NCBI RefSeq assembly: GCF_003614925.1
Contig: NZ_QYLP01000023.1
Location: 58,137 to 122,136 of the forward strand
DNA from: Arthrobacter celericrescens
GTDB taxonomy: Bacteria; Actinomycetota; Actinomycetes; Actinomycetales; Micrococcaceae
DNA: 64,000 nt
Reading direction: 5' to 3'
A program made the position numbers and the translations under genes. This document shows positions 8,737-16,455 of this stretch, piece after piece; position 1 is the stretch's first letter, and the number at the start of each line of letters is the position of its first letter. The notes beneath the pieces were generated by a model that was given only the letters and a program-made list of their open reading frames with translations, was not told where the DNA came from and did no database searches.

Positions 8737-10047
8737 TCAGGGCTTGGTCAGGACCCGGTTACCGCCCCGGCGGGCCTTGGCGATTCTAGCCAGCCCGCTG
8801 GACACGGCAGCTCCCACGAGCGCGAGCGCGGCGAGGACGATGAACACGATGTGGTACCCGCCTGCTCCCGGGTTGGCATCGAGGATGGCCCCGTAGCCGA
8901 TGAACGCGAACATGCCGGGCGCGTAGCCTACCAGGCACGCGATGCCGAAGGCCGTGCCGCTCATCTGTTCGGGGATTCCCACCTCGTCCATCGGAGCCCA
9001 GAACACACCGCGCATGGTGAACACGATCAGGGAGAACAGCAGGGTGACGATCATCGCCGGAACCTGGCTGCCGGGATCAGCCGGGAGGAGCAGCAGCACC
9101 GCGACTACCGGGATCAGGCACAGGAAGGCCAGGCGGATGTACCGGCTTGCGCTCTTGAACACCTTGTCCGAGAGGACGCCGCCGATGGGGCCGCCCAGGA
9201 TTTTCAGGCCATACTGGTTGATGATGCCGTAGGCGCCTACCAGCGCGACGGGCAGTCCGTAGACATAGGTCAGGTACGGGATGAAGTAGGTCAGGCCGCA
9301 GTAGACGACATAGACCATGAAAACGGTGAAGCTCACCCACCACAGCTGCGGCAGCTTCGCCGCGTGCCAGATCTCCCCAAGGCCGGCCTTCTGCTTCTTC
9401 GGAGCGGACTGGCCGCTGTCCTGTGCGGCCGTGCGGGACCGGAGCAGGAGGAGGAGCAGCACGCCGACGGCGATGTCCACGATGGCGTAGAAGGCGATCG
9501 CCGCGCGGAAACCTCCGGTGCCTGAACCGAGCAGGACGAAGATGCCCAGCGCGGAGAACGCGACGGCAGTGTCCACGATGCCGCGGCCGCCTTCAAGGAG
9601 TCCGAAGAGCCGGCCTTGTTCCTTCGGGCCGCCGAGCTGGCGGATGCTCTTGAGCAAGGCGGGCCAGACCAGGCAGTCCGAGCACACTGCAAGAAGCGCG
9701 AACACGATCAGGAGGGGACTGAAGCCGGGGAAGGTGCTGAGGTACAGGCCGAGCGCGCCGGTGCCGATGAGGCCGAGCGGGATGAGGATCCTCGTGGAGA
9801 AGCGGTCGGCGAGGAAGCCGCCCACCACGAAGAGCGCCGTCGCGACGATCGAGTTCACGCTCAGCAGTGTCCCGATCTCGGTGTGGTTGAGGCCGAGGGC
9901 TTCCTGCATGGGGACGTAGAAGGCGTCCTTGAGGTTGGCCAGCTTGTAGATCGTCCCGCCAGCCATGACGAGCAGGGCGAAGCGGATCCATTTGCTCCAG
10001 TCGACGGGTTTGGCGGACGTTGCAGGGGTTTGGGTTGTTGCGGTCAT
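8737..10047 (-). CDS. MFS transporter (YihN/UhpT-like)
   Basis: A 436-aa, 12-segment major facilitator protein. The early segment LANLKDAFYVPMQEALGLNH-TEIG and the cytosolic loop RSRTAAQDSGQSAPKKQKAG divide it into two six-helix halves, as in organophosphate/sugar-acid MFS carriers. Its start overlaps the stop of the upstream isomerase gene (ATGA), so the two are coupled, suggesting that it imports the isomerase's sugar or polyol substrate. It is likely regulated by the neighbouring MocR protein. The exact substrate is unknown. Confidence 0.85.
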   Translation of the reverse strand: MTATTQTPATSAKPVDWSKWIRFALLVMAGGTIYKLANLKDAFYVPMQEALGLNHTEIGTLLSVNSIVATALFVVGGFLADRFSTRILIPLGLIGTGALGLYLSTFPGFSPLLIVFALLAVCSDCLVWPALLKSIRQLGGPKEQGRLFGLLEGGRGIVDTAVAFSALGIFVLLGSGTGGFRAAIAFYAIVDIAVGVLLLLLLRSRTAAQDSGQSAPKKQKAGLGEIWHAAKLPQLWWVSFTVFMVYVVYCGLTYFIPYLTYVYGLPVALVGAYGIINQYGLKILGGPIGGVLSDKVFKSASRYIRLAFLCLIPVVAVLLLLPADPGSQVPAMIVTLLFSLIVFTMRGVFWAPMDEVGIPEQMSGTAFGIACLVGYAPGMFAFIGYGAILDANPGAGGYHIVFIVLAALALVGAAVSSGLARIAKARRGGNRVLTKP

Positions 10048-11129
10048 CGTGCACCTGCCAGGGAGTTCGTCGGGTCGAGTTGGGCGACGGCGATGCCGCG
10101 CAGGGTGGCGAGCAGTTCCTTCACATGGGCCACCTGGTGGTCGGCCCAGCCAGGTTCTGCGGCGAGGAGGTCCTCCCGGGTCCAGCCGTCGGGGATGCCA
10201 GTGGTGCTCACCTCGCGGTACGGGATGAACGGGTCTTCGCCCTCGCCGGCATGGCGGAAGGCGGGGGCGTAGTAGAGGTTTTCCTGCTCCAGGGCCAAGG
10301 CGATCACCTGGGGCTTGTCCTCCCCGAGCATCAGCAGCTCGAACAGCATCCGGGCGCCAGGCAGGTCGTCCTCGGGGCTGCCCTGCAGCACACCGCGGTG
10401 GCCGAAGCCGTCCCCCTCAGGGAGGATGTGGACGCCTTTCAGGTGGGCCTGCAGGATGTACGGCGCGAGGGCGGTGAGGGCTTCCATCGGGCGCTCGCAG
10501 GCATTGATCATGTTCCCGAAGTCGAACATCGCATGGAGCCGCGGGTGGTTGACCCGGCACAGCAGTTCGGCGATCTCGGTGGAGCGGAGTTCCTCGTGCT
10601 GTTCGAAGGAGAAGGTCAGATCATGCTGATCGGCGAGGGTGGCGAGCCGGTGGAGGTCCTGCCCAATCCGCTCCTTGACCTCCGAAAGCTGCCCTTCGAA
10701 GCGGGAGTAGACGCGGATGTGCCGGACGCCGAGGATGCCCGCGATGCGGACCACCTGGTCCACGTCCGCACGCAGGGTGGTGCTGATTTCCAGGTGGATG
10801 GCCAGGCCCAGGTTACGTGCGCGTTCGGAGAATGCGCGCAGCTGCTCGTCGCTCATCCGGCCGAGGCTGCGCTCCTCGCCGTCGAGGAGGTGGATGCAGG
10901 CGCCGGCCAGGCCGTGCCGGTGCGCGAAGTCGAGGACATCGACCGGGCCGTACCCGCCGTAGGTCAGGTTGCCCAGGAGTGCATAGGCGTGGGCGAACAG
11001 CGGGGCGTTGTCGATCCGGTCAATGAGTTTCCGGGCAAGTTCATCGTTGAGGCGGGGCAGGGACGCGATTTCCTGCTCGTTGAGGCGGGGACTCAGGAGC
11101 GCCCGGAATCGCTCGTCGGATGGGGGCAT
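10044..11129 (-). CDS. sugar phosphate isomerase/epimerase-type TIM barrel
   Basis: A 361-aa protein of the xylose isomerase-like TIM-barrel superfamily. Visible strand ends include LAGACIHLLDGEE, IHLEISTTLR, IRVYSRFEGQ, LTFSFEQHEEL (probable metal-ligand Glu), LHAMFDFGNMINA and LQAHLKGVHIL, matching the metal-binding Glu-Asp-His-Glu pattern of the fold. The start at 11129 (MPPSDERF) has GAGGAG 6 nt upstream; an earlier ATG at 11174 lacks one. It overlaps the MFS gene by ATGA. A role in isomerising a carbohydrate brought in by that transporter is inferred from context only. Confidence 0.82.
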   Translation of the reverse strand: MPPSDERFRALLSPRLNEQEIASLPRLNDELARKLIDRIDNAPLFAHAYALLGNLTYGGYGPVDVLDFAHRHGLAGACIHLLDGEERSLGRMSDEQLRAFSERARNLGLAIHLEISTTLRADVDQVVRIAGILGVRHIRVYSRFEGQLSEVKERIGQDLHRLATLADQHDLTFSFEQHEELRSTEIAELLCRVNHPRLHAMFDFGNMINACERPMEALTALAPYILQAHLKGVHILPEGDGFGHRGVLQGSPEDDLPGARMLFELLMLGEDKPQVIALALEQENLYYAPAFRHAGEGEDPFIPYREVSTTGIPDGWTREDLLAAEPGWADHQVAHVKELLATLRGIAVAQLDPTNSLAGAR

Positions 11130-11190
11130 CGGTGGCTCCTCGGGAGGCGTGTCAGGGATGGTGGCGAATGTCACGCATCATTTGTACGAC

Positions 11191-11220
11191 GCCAATGGAT
11201 GCCAATGAAGATCCATTATG
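11191..11220 (-). promoter_or_regulatory. direct-repeat operator candidate for MocR
   Basis: GCCAATGGAT and GCCAATGAAG stand head to tail with a 10-bp period, followed by ATCCATTATG. MocR/GntR-aminotransferase regulators are known to bind direct repeats with a third inverted copy, and the site lies upstream of the isomerase-MFS pair. Confidence 0.4.
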
Positions 11221-11240
11221 GCCGCACCAGTTAAGTCCAT

Positions 11241-12761
11241 TCAGGATCCTGCCTTGGCACGTTCCCAGCGGTCCCATGCCGCGGCCATCCTTCCGACCGC
11301 GTAGGGCATGTGTTCCTCCGCCGTTCCGGCGAAGCCAATCAGCAGCGCCGGGGGCAGCTGCCGCGTGACCCGGTACTCCCCCAGCGGATAGGTGTACACC
11401 CCGCCGGCGGCCAGCCCGCGGGCCACCGCGATGTCGTTGGCATCTTCGCGGAGCCAGCCGATGACGTGCAGGCCGGAGTCGACCGGGGCGGCGTCGATCC
11501 TGTGGCCCAGTTGTTCGTCGATCGCCTGGAGCAGGGCATCCTGCCGTGCCGAGTACAGGCGCCGGGTCCGGCGAAGGTGGGCGTGCAGGTGACCTTCTGT
11601 GAGGAAATCGGCGAGCGCCGCCTGGAGGACCATCGCGGGCGGGCGCCCGATGACCGAGGAGGCGGAGGCGAACGGTTCCACCAGGTCCTCGGGCAGCACG
11701 CAGTATCCGAGCCGGATCGACGGCGCGAGCACCTTGCTGAATGAGCCCACGGTGATCACGTGCCGGCTCAGGTCGAGTCCGAACAACGTCGGAAGGAGTT
11801 TCCCGCGGTACCTCAGCTCGCTGTCGCAGTCGTCCTCAACGATCCAGGCCCCGTTTCGCTGCGCCCAGGCGATCCATTCGGCGCGCCGCGCCGGGCTCAT
11901 CGCGATCCCGAGCGGGTGCTGCCGTGCGGGCGTCAGGCAGGCCAGCCGGGCCGGGGACCCGCCGTCGTCGTACCCGGGCCCGGGTTCGCCAAGCATCTCC
12001 GGAGGAACCGCTCCCTCCTCGTCGACAGGTACGCCGCGGACCGGGCAGCCCAGCGACTGGAACGCGAGCCGGCCGGAAATGTGGCCGGGGTCCTCGACGA
12101 TGACGGAATCCCCGACGTCGAGCAGGAGGACCGCCAGGACGTTGAAGGCCTGCTGTGCGCCGGAGGTGACGATCACTTGGTCCGCCGTGCAGCCCAGGCC
12201 CCGCACATCGTTGACGTAGTCCGCGATTGCCTCCCGCAGCGCACGGTGGCCGTGCGGGTCGCTGTATCCGATCAGGGTCGGATCGGTGCGCCCGGCATGG
12301 CGCGCCAGCAGGCGCTTCCAGGTGGCCGCCGGGAAGGCCGACGACGCCACCTGGCTGGCGACAAAGGACTCCGTTTCCGACGGCGCCCATGAGTGCGGTG
12401 CCTCGCTGAAGAGATCGGTGCCGCGCGAGGAGGTGGCTGCTCCGCGTTCGGACAGCGGTGGCCGCGGCATCGGCTGCTGTGGGATCGCCTCACTCCACAG
12501 CGTGTCCACGTACGTGCCGTCTCCTGCCCGCGAGCGCAGGAAACCTTCCGCAGTGAGCTGCTCGAAGGCCGACACGACGGTGATACGCGAAATCCCCAGC
12601 TCGGAGACCAATGTCCGGGTTGAGGGCAGCCGGGTTCCGCTCGGCAACGCACCCGTCAGGATCTGTGTGCGCAACTGCGCGTACAGCTGCCGGTGCAGGG
12701 GCTGGGGAGCCTTACGGTCGAGCTCGAGTCCGGCCAGCAAACGGCCGCCGGCACTCTTCAT
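11241..12761 (-). CDS. MocR/PdxR-type GntR regulator with aminotransferase domain
   Basis: A 506-aa two-domain regulator. Residues about 20-85 form a GntR winged helix (LHRQLYAQLRTQILTGALPS, then LPSTRTLVSELGISRITVV and FLRSRAGDGTYV). The rest is a fold-type I aminotransferase domain with VIVTSGAQQAFNVLAVLLL, VEDPGHISGRLAF and IVEDDCDSELRYRGK. The PLP-binding Lys lies in VGSFSKVLAPSIRLGY. Such proteins use PLP as an effector-binding module and usually regulate adjacent genes. Here the neighbours are a sugar isomerase and an MFS carrier on the same strand, with a direct-repeat site before them. Confidence 0.9.
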   Translation of the reverse strand: MKSAGGRLLAGLELDRKAPQPLHRQLYAQLRTQILTGALPSGTRLPSTRTLVSELGISRITVVSAFEQLTAEGFLRSRAGDGTYVDTLWSEAIPQQPMPRPPLSERGAATSSRGTDLFSEAPHSWAPSETESFVASQVASSAFPAATWKRLLARHAGRTDPTLIGYSDPHGHRALREAIADYVNDVRGLGCTADQVIVTSGAQQAFNVLAVLLLDVGDSVIVEDPGHISGRLAFQSLGCPVRGVPVDEEGAVPPEMLGEPGPGYDDGGSPARLACLTPARQHPLGIAMSPARRAEWIAWAQRNGAWIVEDDCDSELRYRGKLLPTLFGLDLSRHVITVGSFSKVLAPSIRLGYCVLPEDLVEPFASASSVIGRPPAMVLQAALADFLTEGHLHAHLRRTRRLYSARQDALLQAIDEQLGHRIDAAPVDSGLHVIGWLREDANDIAVARGLAAGGVYTYPLGEYRVTRQLPPALLIGFAGTAEEHMPYAVGRMAAAWDRWERAKAGS

Positions 12762-12853
12762 CGGGCTGCTCCAACCATGGCCACCATTTTACGGACCGTC
12801 ACACATCGCCACGGCATCGGATCAGGGCAGGCAAGTCCTACCCTGACAGGTGA

Positions 12854-13508
12854 CATCGTGTGCGCCGTTGGCGGTGAGGATGGGCAGGCCGGCGTTGGGC
12901 ATGCAGGCGATCGGCACCGTGGACTGTTTGGAGAGGTGGCGCAGGTGCTCGCTCATCTCGTCCGGGCCGGTGGCGCAGTTCAGTCCGATGGCGTCGACGC
13001 CGAGCGGTTCCAGGGCGGTGAGCGCGGCGCCGATTTCGGAGCCCATGAGCATGGTTCCGGTGGTCTCGACCGTTACCTCGACGAAGATCGGGAGGCGGAC
13101 GCCGCGGGACACAATGGCCTGCTTGCAGCCGTTGACGGCGGCCTTGGTCTGCAGGAGGTCCTGGCTGGTTTCGATGAGGAAGGCGTCCGCTCCGCCGTCG
13201 ATCAGGCCCTCGGCCTGCAGGGCGAACGTCTGTTTGAGGTAGTCGTAGCTGGTGTGGCCGAGGCTGGGGAGCTTGGTGCCCGGGCCCATGGAACCCAGGA
13301 CCCAGCGGGTGCGGCCGTCTTGTTCCGCCGCTGCCTCCGCGCGTTCCCGGGCGATTTTGGCACCCTTGAGGGCCAGTTCCGTGATGCGGTCATCGATGCC
13401 GTAGTCGGAGAGGTTGGACCAGTTGCCGCCGAAGGTGTTGGTTTCGACCGCGTCGACGCCGGTGGCGAAGTACGCGTCGTGGATGTCCGCGATGACGTCC
13501 GGGCGCAT
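12854..13508 (-). pseudogene. metH: internal fragment of methionine synthase metH
   Basis: About 218 in-frame residues match the homocysteine-binding domain of cobalamin-dependent methionine synthase: RPDVIADIHDAYFATGVDAV, then ETNTFGGNWSNLSDYGIDDR, RWVLGSMGPGTKLPSLGHTS, IFVEVTVETTGTMLMGSEIG and IGLNCATGPDEMSEHL. MetH is about 1,200 aa. Here the first 50-60 residues (with the GAMGTM motif) and everything after PILTANGAH are missing, so the zinc-binding GGCCGT motif and the folate, cobalamin and activation domains are absent. The frame stays open beyond both ends into unrelated sequence. It is a non-functional remnant left by recombination or transfer. Confidence 0.85.
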
Positions 13509-13619
13509 GGGACTAAGTTTCGGCCGGGTGTGCGGTAGGGGCGGGTTGGTTTCGGCTGGTGACGGGGTGGATGCCGGCGGAGCCATCAGAAGAGGGAACG
13601 ACTGAATGACAATGTTCCT

Positions 13620-13955
13620 ATGACACACAGCGCTGAGATGTATCGAGAGATGCCGTGGCCCTTTCCCAACAACCAGTTCCCCGACGGCCTTGGGGCTGTG
13701 GTGATGAGGACGGTCCTCTCCGGGGAACGTCCGGCGCTCCAAGTCCTGCATGACCCGGACAACGGTTGGGCGATTGCGGACGGAGTGGACGACCCCAACG
13801 TTCCTGGAGGATGCGTTGCCACGCATATCAGTCACGTGGTCAAGCTCGACCCAACGCTGGCAGCTCTGGCGGCCATGCCACCGGGAACACTTGCCGACCG
13901 CCTTGAAACTGGCGCCGAGTGGCAGTTCAGTGACTTCAAGTGGGAAGACGAATAG
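13620..13955 (+). CDS. small cytosolic protein of unknown function
   Basis: A 111-aa acidic protein with Arthrobacter-like codon use. It contains MPWPFPNNQFPDGLGAVVMR, then LQVLHDPDNGWAIADGVDDP, HISHVVKLDPTLAALAAMPP and EWQFSDFKWEDE. The layout (a DGW strand, a DP-L-hydrophobic stretch, a C-terminal W/F-rich strand) recalls small immunity-like or DUF2185-type proteins, but this is only a resemblance. No clear ribosome site precedes the ATG at 13620; the ATG at 13638 is an alternative start. It lies between the metH remnant and the left end of the integrative element. Confidence 0.6.
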   Translation: MTHSAEMYREMPWPFPNNQFPDGLGAVVMRTVLSGERPALQVLHDPDNGWAIADGVDDPNVPGGCVATHISHVVKLDPTLAALAAMPPGTLADRLETGAEWQFSDFKWEDE

Positions 13956-13998
13956 GCGACGTCGCCTTCACGACCGACTTCCATCAGAAACGACAAAG

Positions 13999-14024
13999 CC
14001 CTGGTGGAATCTCTTCCACCAGGG
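13999..14024 (-). terminator. original tRNA-Pro terminator, stranded by the element
   Basis: An 11-bp stem (13999-14009 with 14014-14024) with a TCTC loop. Read on the minus strand it is followed by GCTTTGTCGTTTC. It lies just beyond the truncated tRNA-Pro copy (14031-14073), so before insertion it would have terminated the tRNA transcript. Confidence 0.7.
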
Positions 14025-14030
14025 TTAGAC

Positions 14031-14073
14031 GTCGGGCTGACAGGATTTGAACCTGCGACCCCCTGACCCCCAG
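14031..14073 (-). other. attachment site, distal copy (truncated tRNA-Pro 3' end)
   Basis: 43 bp identical to 22769-22811. It covers the T-arm, acceptor 3' strand and part of the anticodon arm, and then diverges, so it is not a functional tRNA. It marks the far junction of the element. Confidence 0.92.
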
Positions 14074-14086
14074 ACTAAGGCACCGT

Positions 14087-14160
14087 GTTCACGACTGTCC
14101 GCCACTGGGTCAAAAACCGCGGAATCTAGCGGAATTTGACGGTGGCGGACAGTCGTGAAC
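14087..14160. repeat. 19-bp perfect inverted repeat with nested palindromes
   Basis: GTTCACGACTGTCCGCCAC at 14087-14105 pairs perfectly with 14142-14160. Inside, GTCAAA (14109-14114) pairs with TTTGAC (14135-14140) and CCGC with GCGG, so the whole 74 bp can extrude as one long hairpin. It lies 13 bp inside the left att site. It could be a replication or recombination site of the element, or a strong terminator shielding it. Confidence 0.75.
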
Positions 14161-14178
14161 ATCCACGTTTGTTGATGC

Positions 14179-14291
14179 GTTGCTACACTCGTTGCTACAT
14201 TTTTGCGCAGCGCGTGCGACTGAAAGGATGCCCGTAATCATCCGATGAATCCGCGCAACGACCTGGGGTCTTCCCCGATCCCGTTGCTACA
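14179..14291 (+). repeat. left-end GTTGCTACA iterons (integrase arm-type sites)
   Basis: GTTGCTACA occurs at 14179-14187 and 14191-14199 (12-bp period) and again at 14283-14291, all in the same orientation. The same nonamer occurs three times at the right end. Flanking the core site at both ends is what arm-binding sites of a tyrosine integrase do. Confidence 0.65.
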
Positions 14292-14312
14292 TTTTCTTCG
14301 CCCGCGTCCGAA

Positions 14313-14606
14313 TCAATTCCCGGACAAGAACAGCATCGACAGGACCCCGGACGCCGTCGAGCAGGCCAGTCCGAAGGCCGCCCAGAGCGCGGGCCACTTC
14401 AGTGCCGCGCGGCGAGAACGGAACATTTCCGGAATGTCGTGCTTCATCCACCGGTCCACATCGTCATACGTGGTAACCGCACCCGGCGAAGGATCCGGCA
14501 TGTGTGGGTAATACCGCCGGTAGGCCACCACCGCAGCAGAGATGGGCGTGACGAAGCCGATAACTTCCAAGGTGATGCACAAGACCAGCATGAGGCCAAA
14601 GTACAC
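14313..14606 (-). CDS. small two-segment membrane protein of the element
   Basis: A 97-aa protein with an N-terminal hydrophobic segment (MLVLCITLEVIGFVTPISAA), a polar middle (PDPSPGAVTTYDDVDRWMKH, then DIPEMFRSRRAA) and a C-terminal segment (WPALWAAFGLACSTASGVLS). The start is uncertain: GTG at 14606 or ATG at 14591, neither with a clear ribosome site. No family is recognised. It occupies the left accessory zone of the element, where satellites often carry superinfection-exclusion or defence genes; that is positional inference only. Confidence 0.5.
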   Translation of the reverse strand: MYFGLMLVLCITLEVIGFVTPISAAVVAYRRYYPHMPDPSPGAVTTYDDVDRWMKHDIPEMFRSRRAALKWPALWAAFGLACSTASGVLSMLFLSGN

Positions 14607-14774
14607 GGGGGCTCATACTGGATGGCCGGAACCCGCCCCAGCAGTATGTTCACGCCGCCCGCCGCATGGGGCTGCCTACCTGGAAGGTGCCCCTTGATAA
14701 TTCTTCGTTCCCCGTCAGAATTGGACAGACCTGCATCGATGATGCCGCAGGGTACAGGAAGACATGGGGGGAAC

Positions 14775-15143
14775 ATGATGGATTCCAAGATTGTCAGGCT
14801 GCACAAGCTCTGGACCAACTTCGCGGCCGACCGCCGGACAGCGCAAGGCGCTCTCCAGGAACGTCTGGATAAGTACGACGCCGCGATAGGCCTGCTGCGC
14901 GAGGAGATTATCCGGGCGCAAACACAATTTGATGACCATTGGAAGAACCGCAAGCCGGACATCCAGAAACAACGTGATGACGCAGTGATGGAAGAGCTGG
15001 CTACGGGCCGGTCCGCACAGTCCATCCTGCGTGAACTGGGCTCCAACAACACGAAGTGGATTTATGACCTGCGCGCGAGAGTCGCTGACCGCATTCCGGA
15101 ACAAACTAACGTCAATTCAAGACCTCAACCCCAGGATGACTAG
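14775..15143 (+). CDS. helical protein of unknown function in element accessory zone
   Basis: A 122-aa, highly charged protein. The first 70 residues look coiled-coil (RTAQGALQERLDKYDAAIGL, then LREEIIRAQTQFDDHW). The part GRSAQSILRELGSNNTKWIY could form a helix-turn-helix of the resolvase/invertase type. GGGGGG precedes two adjacent ATGs (14775, 14778); the second has the better spacing. The end overlaps the next gene (15136), indicating coupled translation. The function is not recognised; a DNA-binding role is possible. Confidence 0.65.
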   Translation: MMDSKIVRLHKLWTNFAADRRTAQGALQERLDKYDAAIGLLREEIIRAQTQFDDHWKNRKPDIQKQRDDAVMEELATGRSAQSILRELGSNNTKWIYDLRARVADRIPEQTNVNSRPQPQDD

Positions 15144-15486
15144 GGCTAAAAGGCTCCGGAAGGGCCACAAAACAATCTTGGTGGACGAAGGCGGCATCCC
15201 ACGGGACGCAACGGGCCATCGCACAGACAGGCCCCCTAGCTACTCCAGACGCGGGGAACAGCTCTGGCGGGCCGATGAACTCAGGTACGCCCTCGGGGAG
15301 AGAGTGCGGGCGACCAAAGCGTGGCATCGCATGGCTCTCGGCGAAACCGGGACCATCGTGATCGTGGAGGAATTCGTCAAGCGAGACTACCTAGTGCTGC
15401 CGGACAGACTGATGGAGAAGTTCCAGGAAACCAACAGCGGGCTTTACCTGTCCCGCATGCCCGAGCACTACCTTGAACCGGAGTGA
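15136..15486 (+). CDS. small basic protein of unknown function, coupled to the previous gene
   Basis: A 116-aa protein starting inside the end of the previous gene (8-nt overlap), so the two are almost certainly co-expressed. The N-terminus is Lys/Arg-rich (MTRAKRLRKGHKTILVDEGG). The second half has a compact beta-like stretch (LGERVRATKAWHRMALGETG, then TIVIVEEFVKRDYLVLPDRL) reminiscent of small SH3-like barrels. No cysteines, signal peptide or membrane segment. No family is recognised. It is a member of the element's accessory cargo. Confidence 0.6.
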   Translation: MTRAKRLRKGHKTILVDEGGIPRDATGHRTDRPPSYSRRGEQLWRADELRYALGERVRATKAWHRMALGETGTIVIVEEFVKRDYLVLPDRLMEKFQETNSGLYLSRMPEHYLEPE

Positions 15487-15527
15487 TCCAATGCCGGAGC
15501 GCGGCCAGCTCCGCGGCCGGTAACCGT

Positions 15528-16139
15528 CTATTTTGGGATTGCAAGCTCGATTAAGGCCCACGCGGCCGAGGCCGGTATGCCCGTTACGACGGCCCACAGA
15601 AAAGCGGTAAGGCCGTATTGCGTCGCCTTGCCGGCAGCGCTCTTTTCAGGGAACCCTGCCAGTTCACGGACTCGCCGGGGCCACCCTATGAACGCCGCGA
15701 CGCGACCGGCGAGCGATCGTTCATCCCGTTTCGTCCGGACGGCCATGGAGCGAAGCCGGCCCTCTGCTAGCTGGCACGCCCCCAGCACGTCCTCCGGGAG
15801 GAGCATGGGTTTTGGCTGAGTGATCACGAGCCAAGAAGCAACAGGATTCAGAACTTGCTCCCGACCCCGTTCGTCCTCCGTTCTCACGAATGAGTTGGTG
15901 ACAGCTATCCCTTCCTGCGCACTCCCTGCAAGGACCGAGACTTCACCGCGAAGCCGTTTGAATTCCGCCTCGCTGCCCTCTTTCGGAACCTGCCAGGACC
16001 CAGCGGGCCCCGCCCCGAATGCAGTTGTGTGGTCCAGCAGCTCCGCCAGCCTTTCGCGGAACTCGTGAAGTTCCCCGGCCATAAACTCAAGATCAGCAGA
16101 AGAATGTTTGGGCATGGGTTCATCATGCCAGTCGTCCAT
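15528..16139 (-). CDS. unknown protein with C-terminal membrane anchor
   Basis: A 203-aa protein. A helical N-terminus (LEFMAGELHEFRERLAELLD) is followed by a mixed middle and a single hydrophobic segment near the end (GLTAFLWAVVTGIPASAAWA). It resembles tail-anchored cytosolic proteins. Start at 16139, or at the ATG nine codons later; neither has a strong ribosome site. It is convergent with the coiled-coil pair and lies beyond the capsid gene on the same strand. No homologous phage structural family is recognised, so it could be cargo. Confidence 0.55.
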   Translation of the reverse strand: MDDWHDEPMPKHSSADLEFMAGELHEFRERLAELLDHTTAFGAGPAGSWQVPKEGSEAEFKRLRGEVSVLAGSAQEGIAVTNSFVRTEDERGREQVLNPVASWLVITQPKPMLLPEDVLGACQLAEGRLRSMAVRTKRDERSLAGRVAAFIGWPRRVRELAGFPEKSAAGKATQYGLTAFLWAVVTGIPASAAWALIELAIPK

Positions 16140-16396
16140 GAAATATAGACGCGCGGCAACTCATCCAGCGCCACGCGCGCGCGACCCCCGGTCGCTTCTC
16201 GGGGGGAGATGGATCACTGCCGGCAAACGCGGTCCCCGGGGGAAGCTGTCGCGATTGAGACGCCCCTCCCTCCTCAGTCCGAGGACCAGGGCGGGCCCGG
16301 TGCTTCCGGGTAGGCGGGAGCGCCGGGCCCGCCGTCGTCGGCGCTGGCAGTTCTGGAAGGGCCCGGCCCGAGGGATGGGGCCGGCCTGCCATCGGT

Positions 16397-16429
16397 CCCG
16401 GCGTGCGCGGCATGACACCGCACGCCGGG
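16397..16429 (-). terminator. hairpin downstream of the capsid gene
   Basis: An 11-bp stem (16397-16407 with 16419-16429) begins 27 nt after the capsid stop. A second GC-rich stem lies at 16290-16300 / 16323-16333. There is no U-tract, but two hairpins at the end of the minus-strand transcription unit suggest that it stops here. The rest of 16140-16455 holds no supported gene. Confidence 0.5.
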
Positions 16430-16455
16430 TGGCGTTGACGCCGACGCCGGACCGC

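Noticed and set aside
14031..14073. A second tRNA-Pro
   Set aside because: Only the 3' 43 bases are present; acceptor 5' strand, D-arm and half the anticodon arm are missing. It is the att copy.
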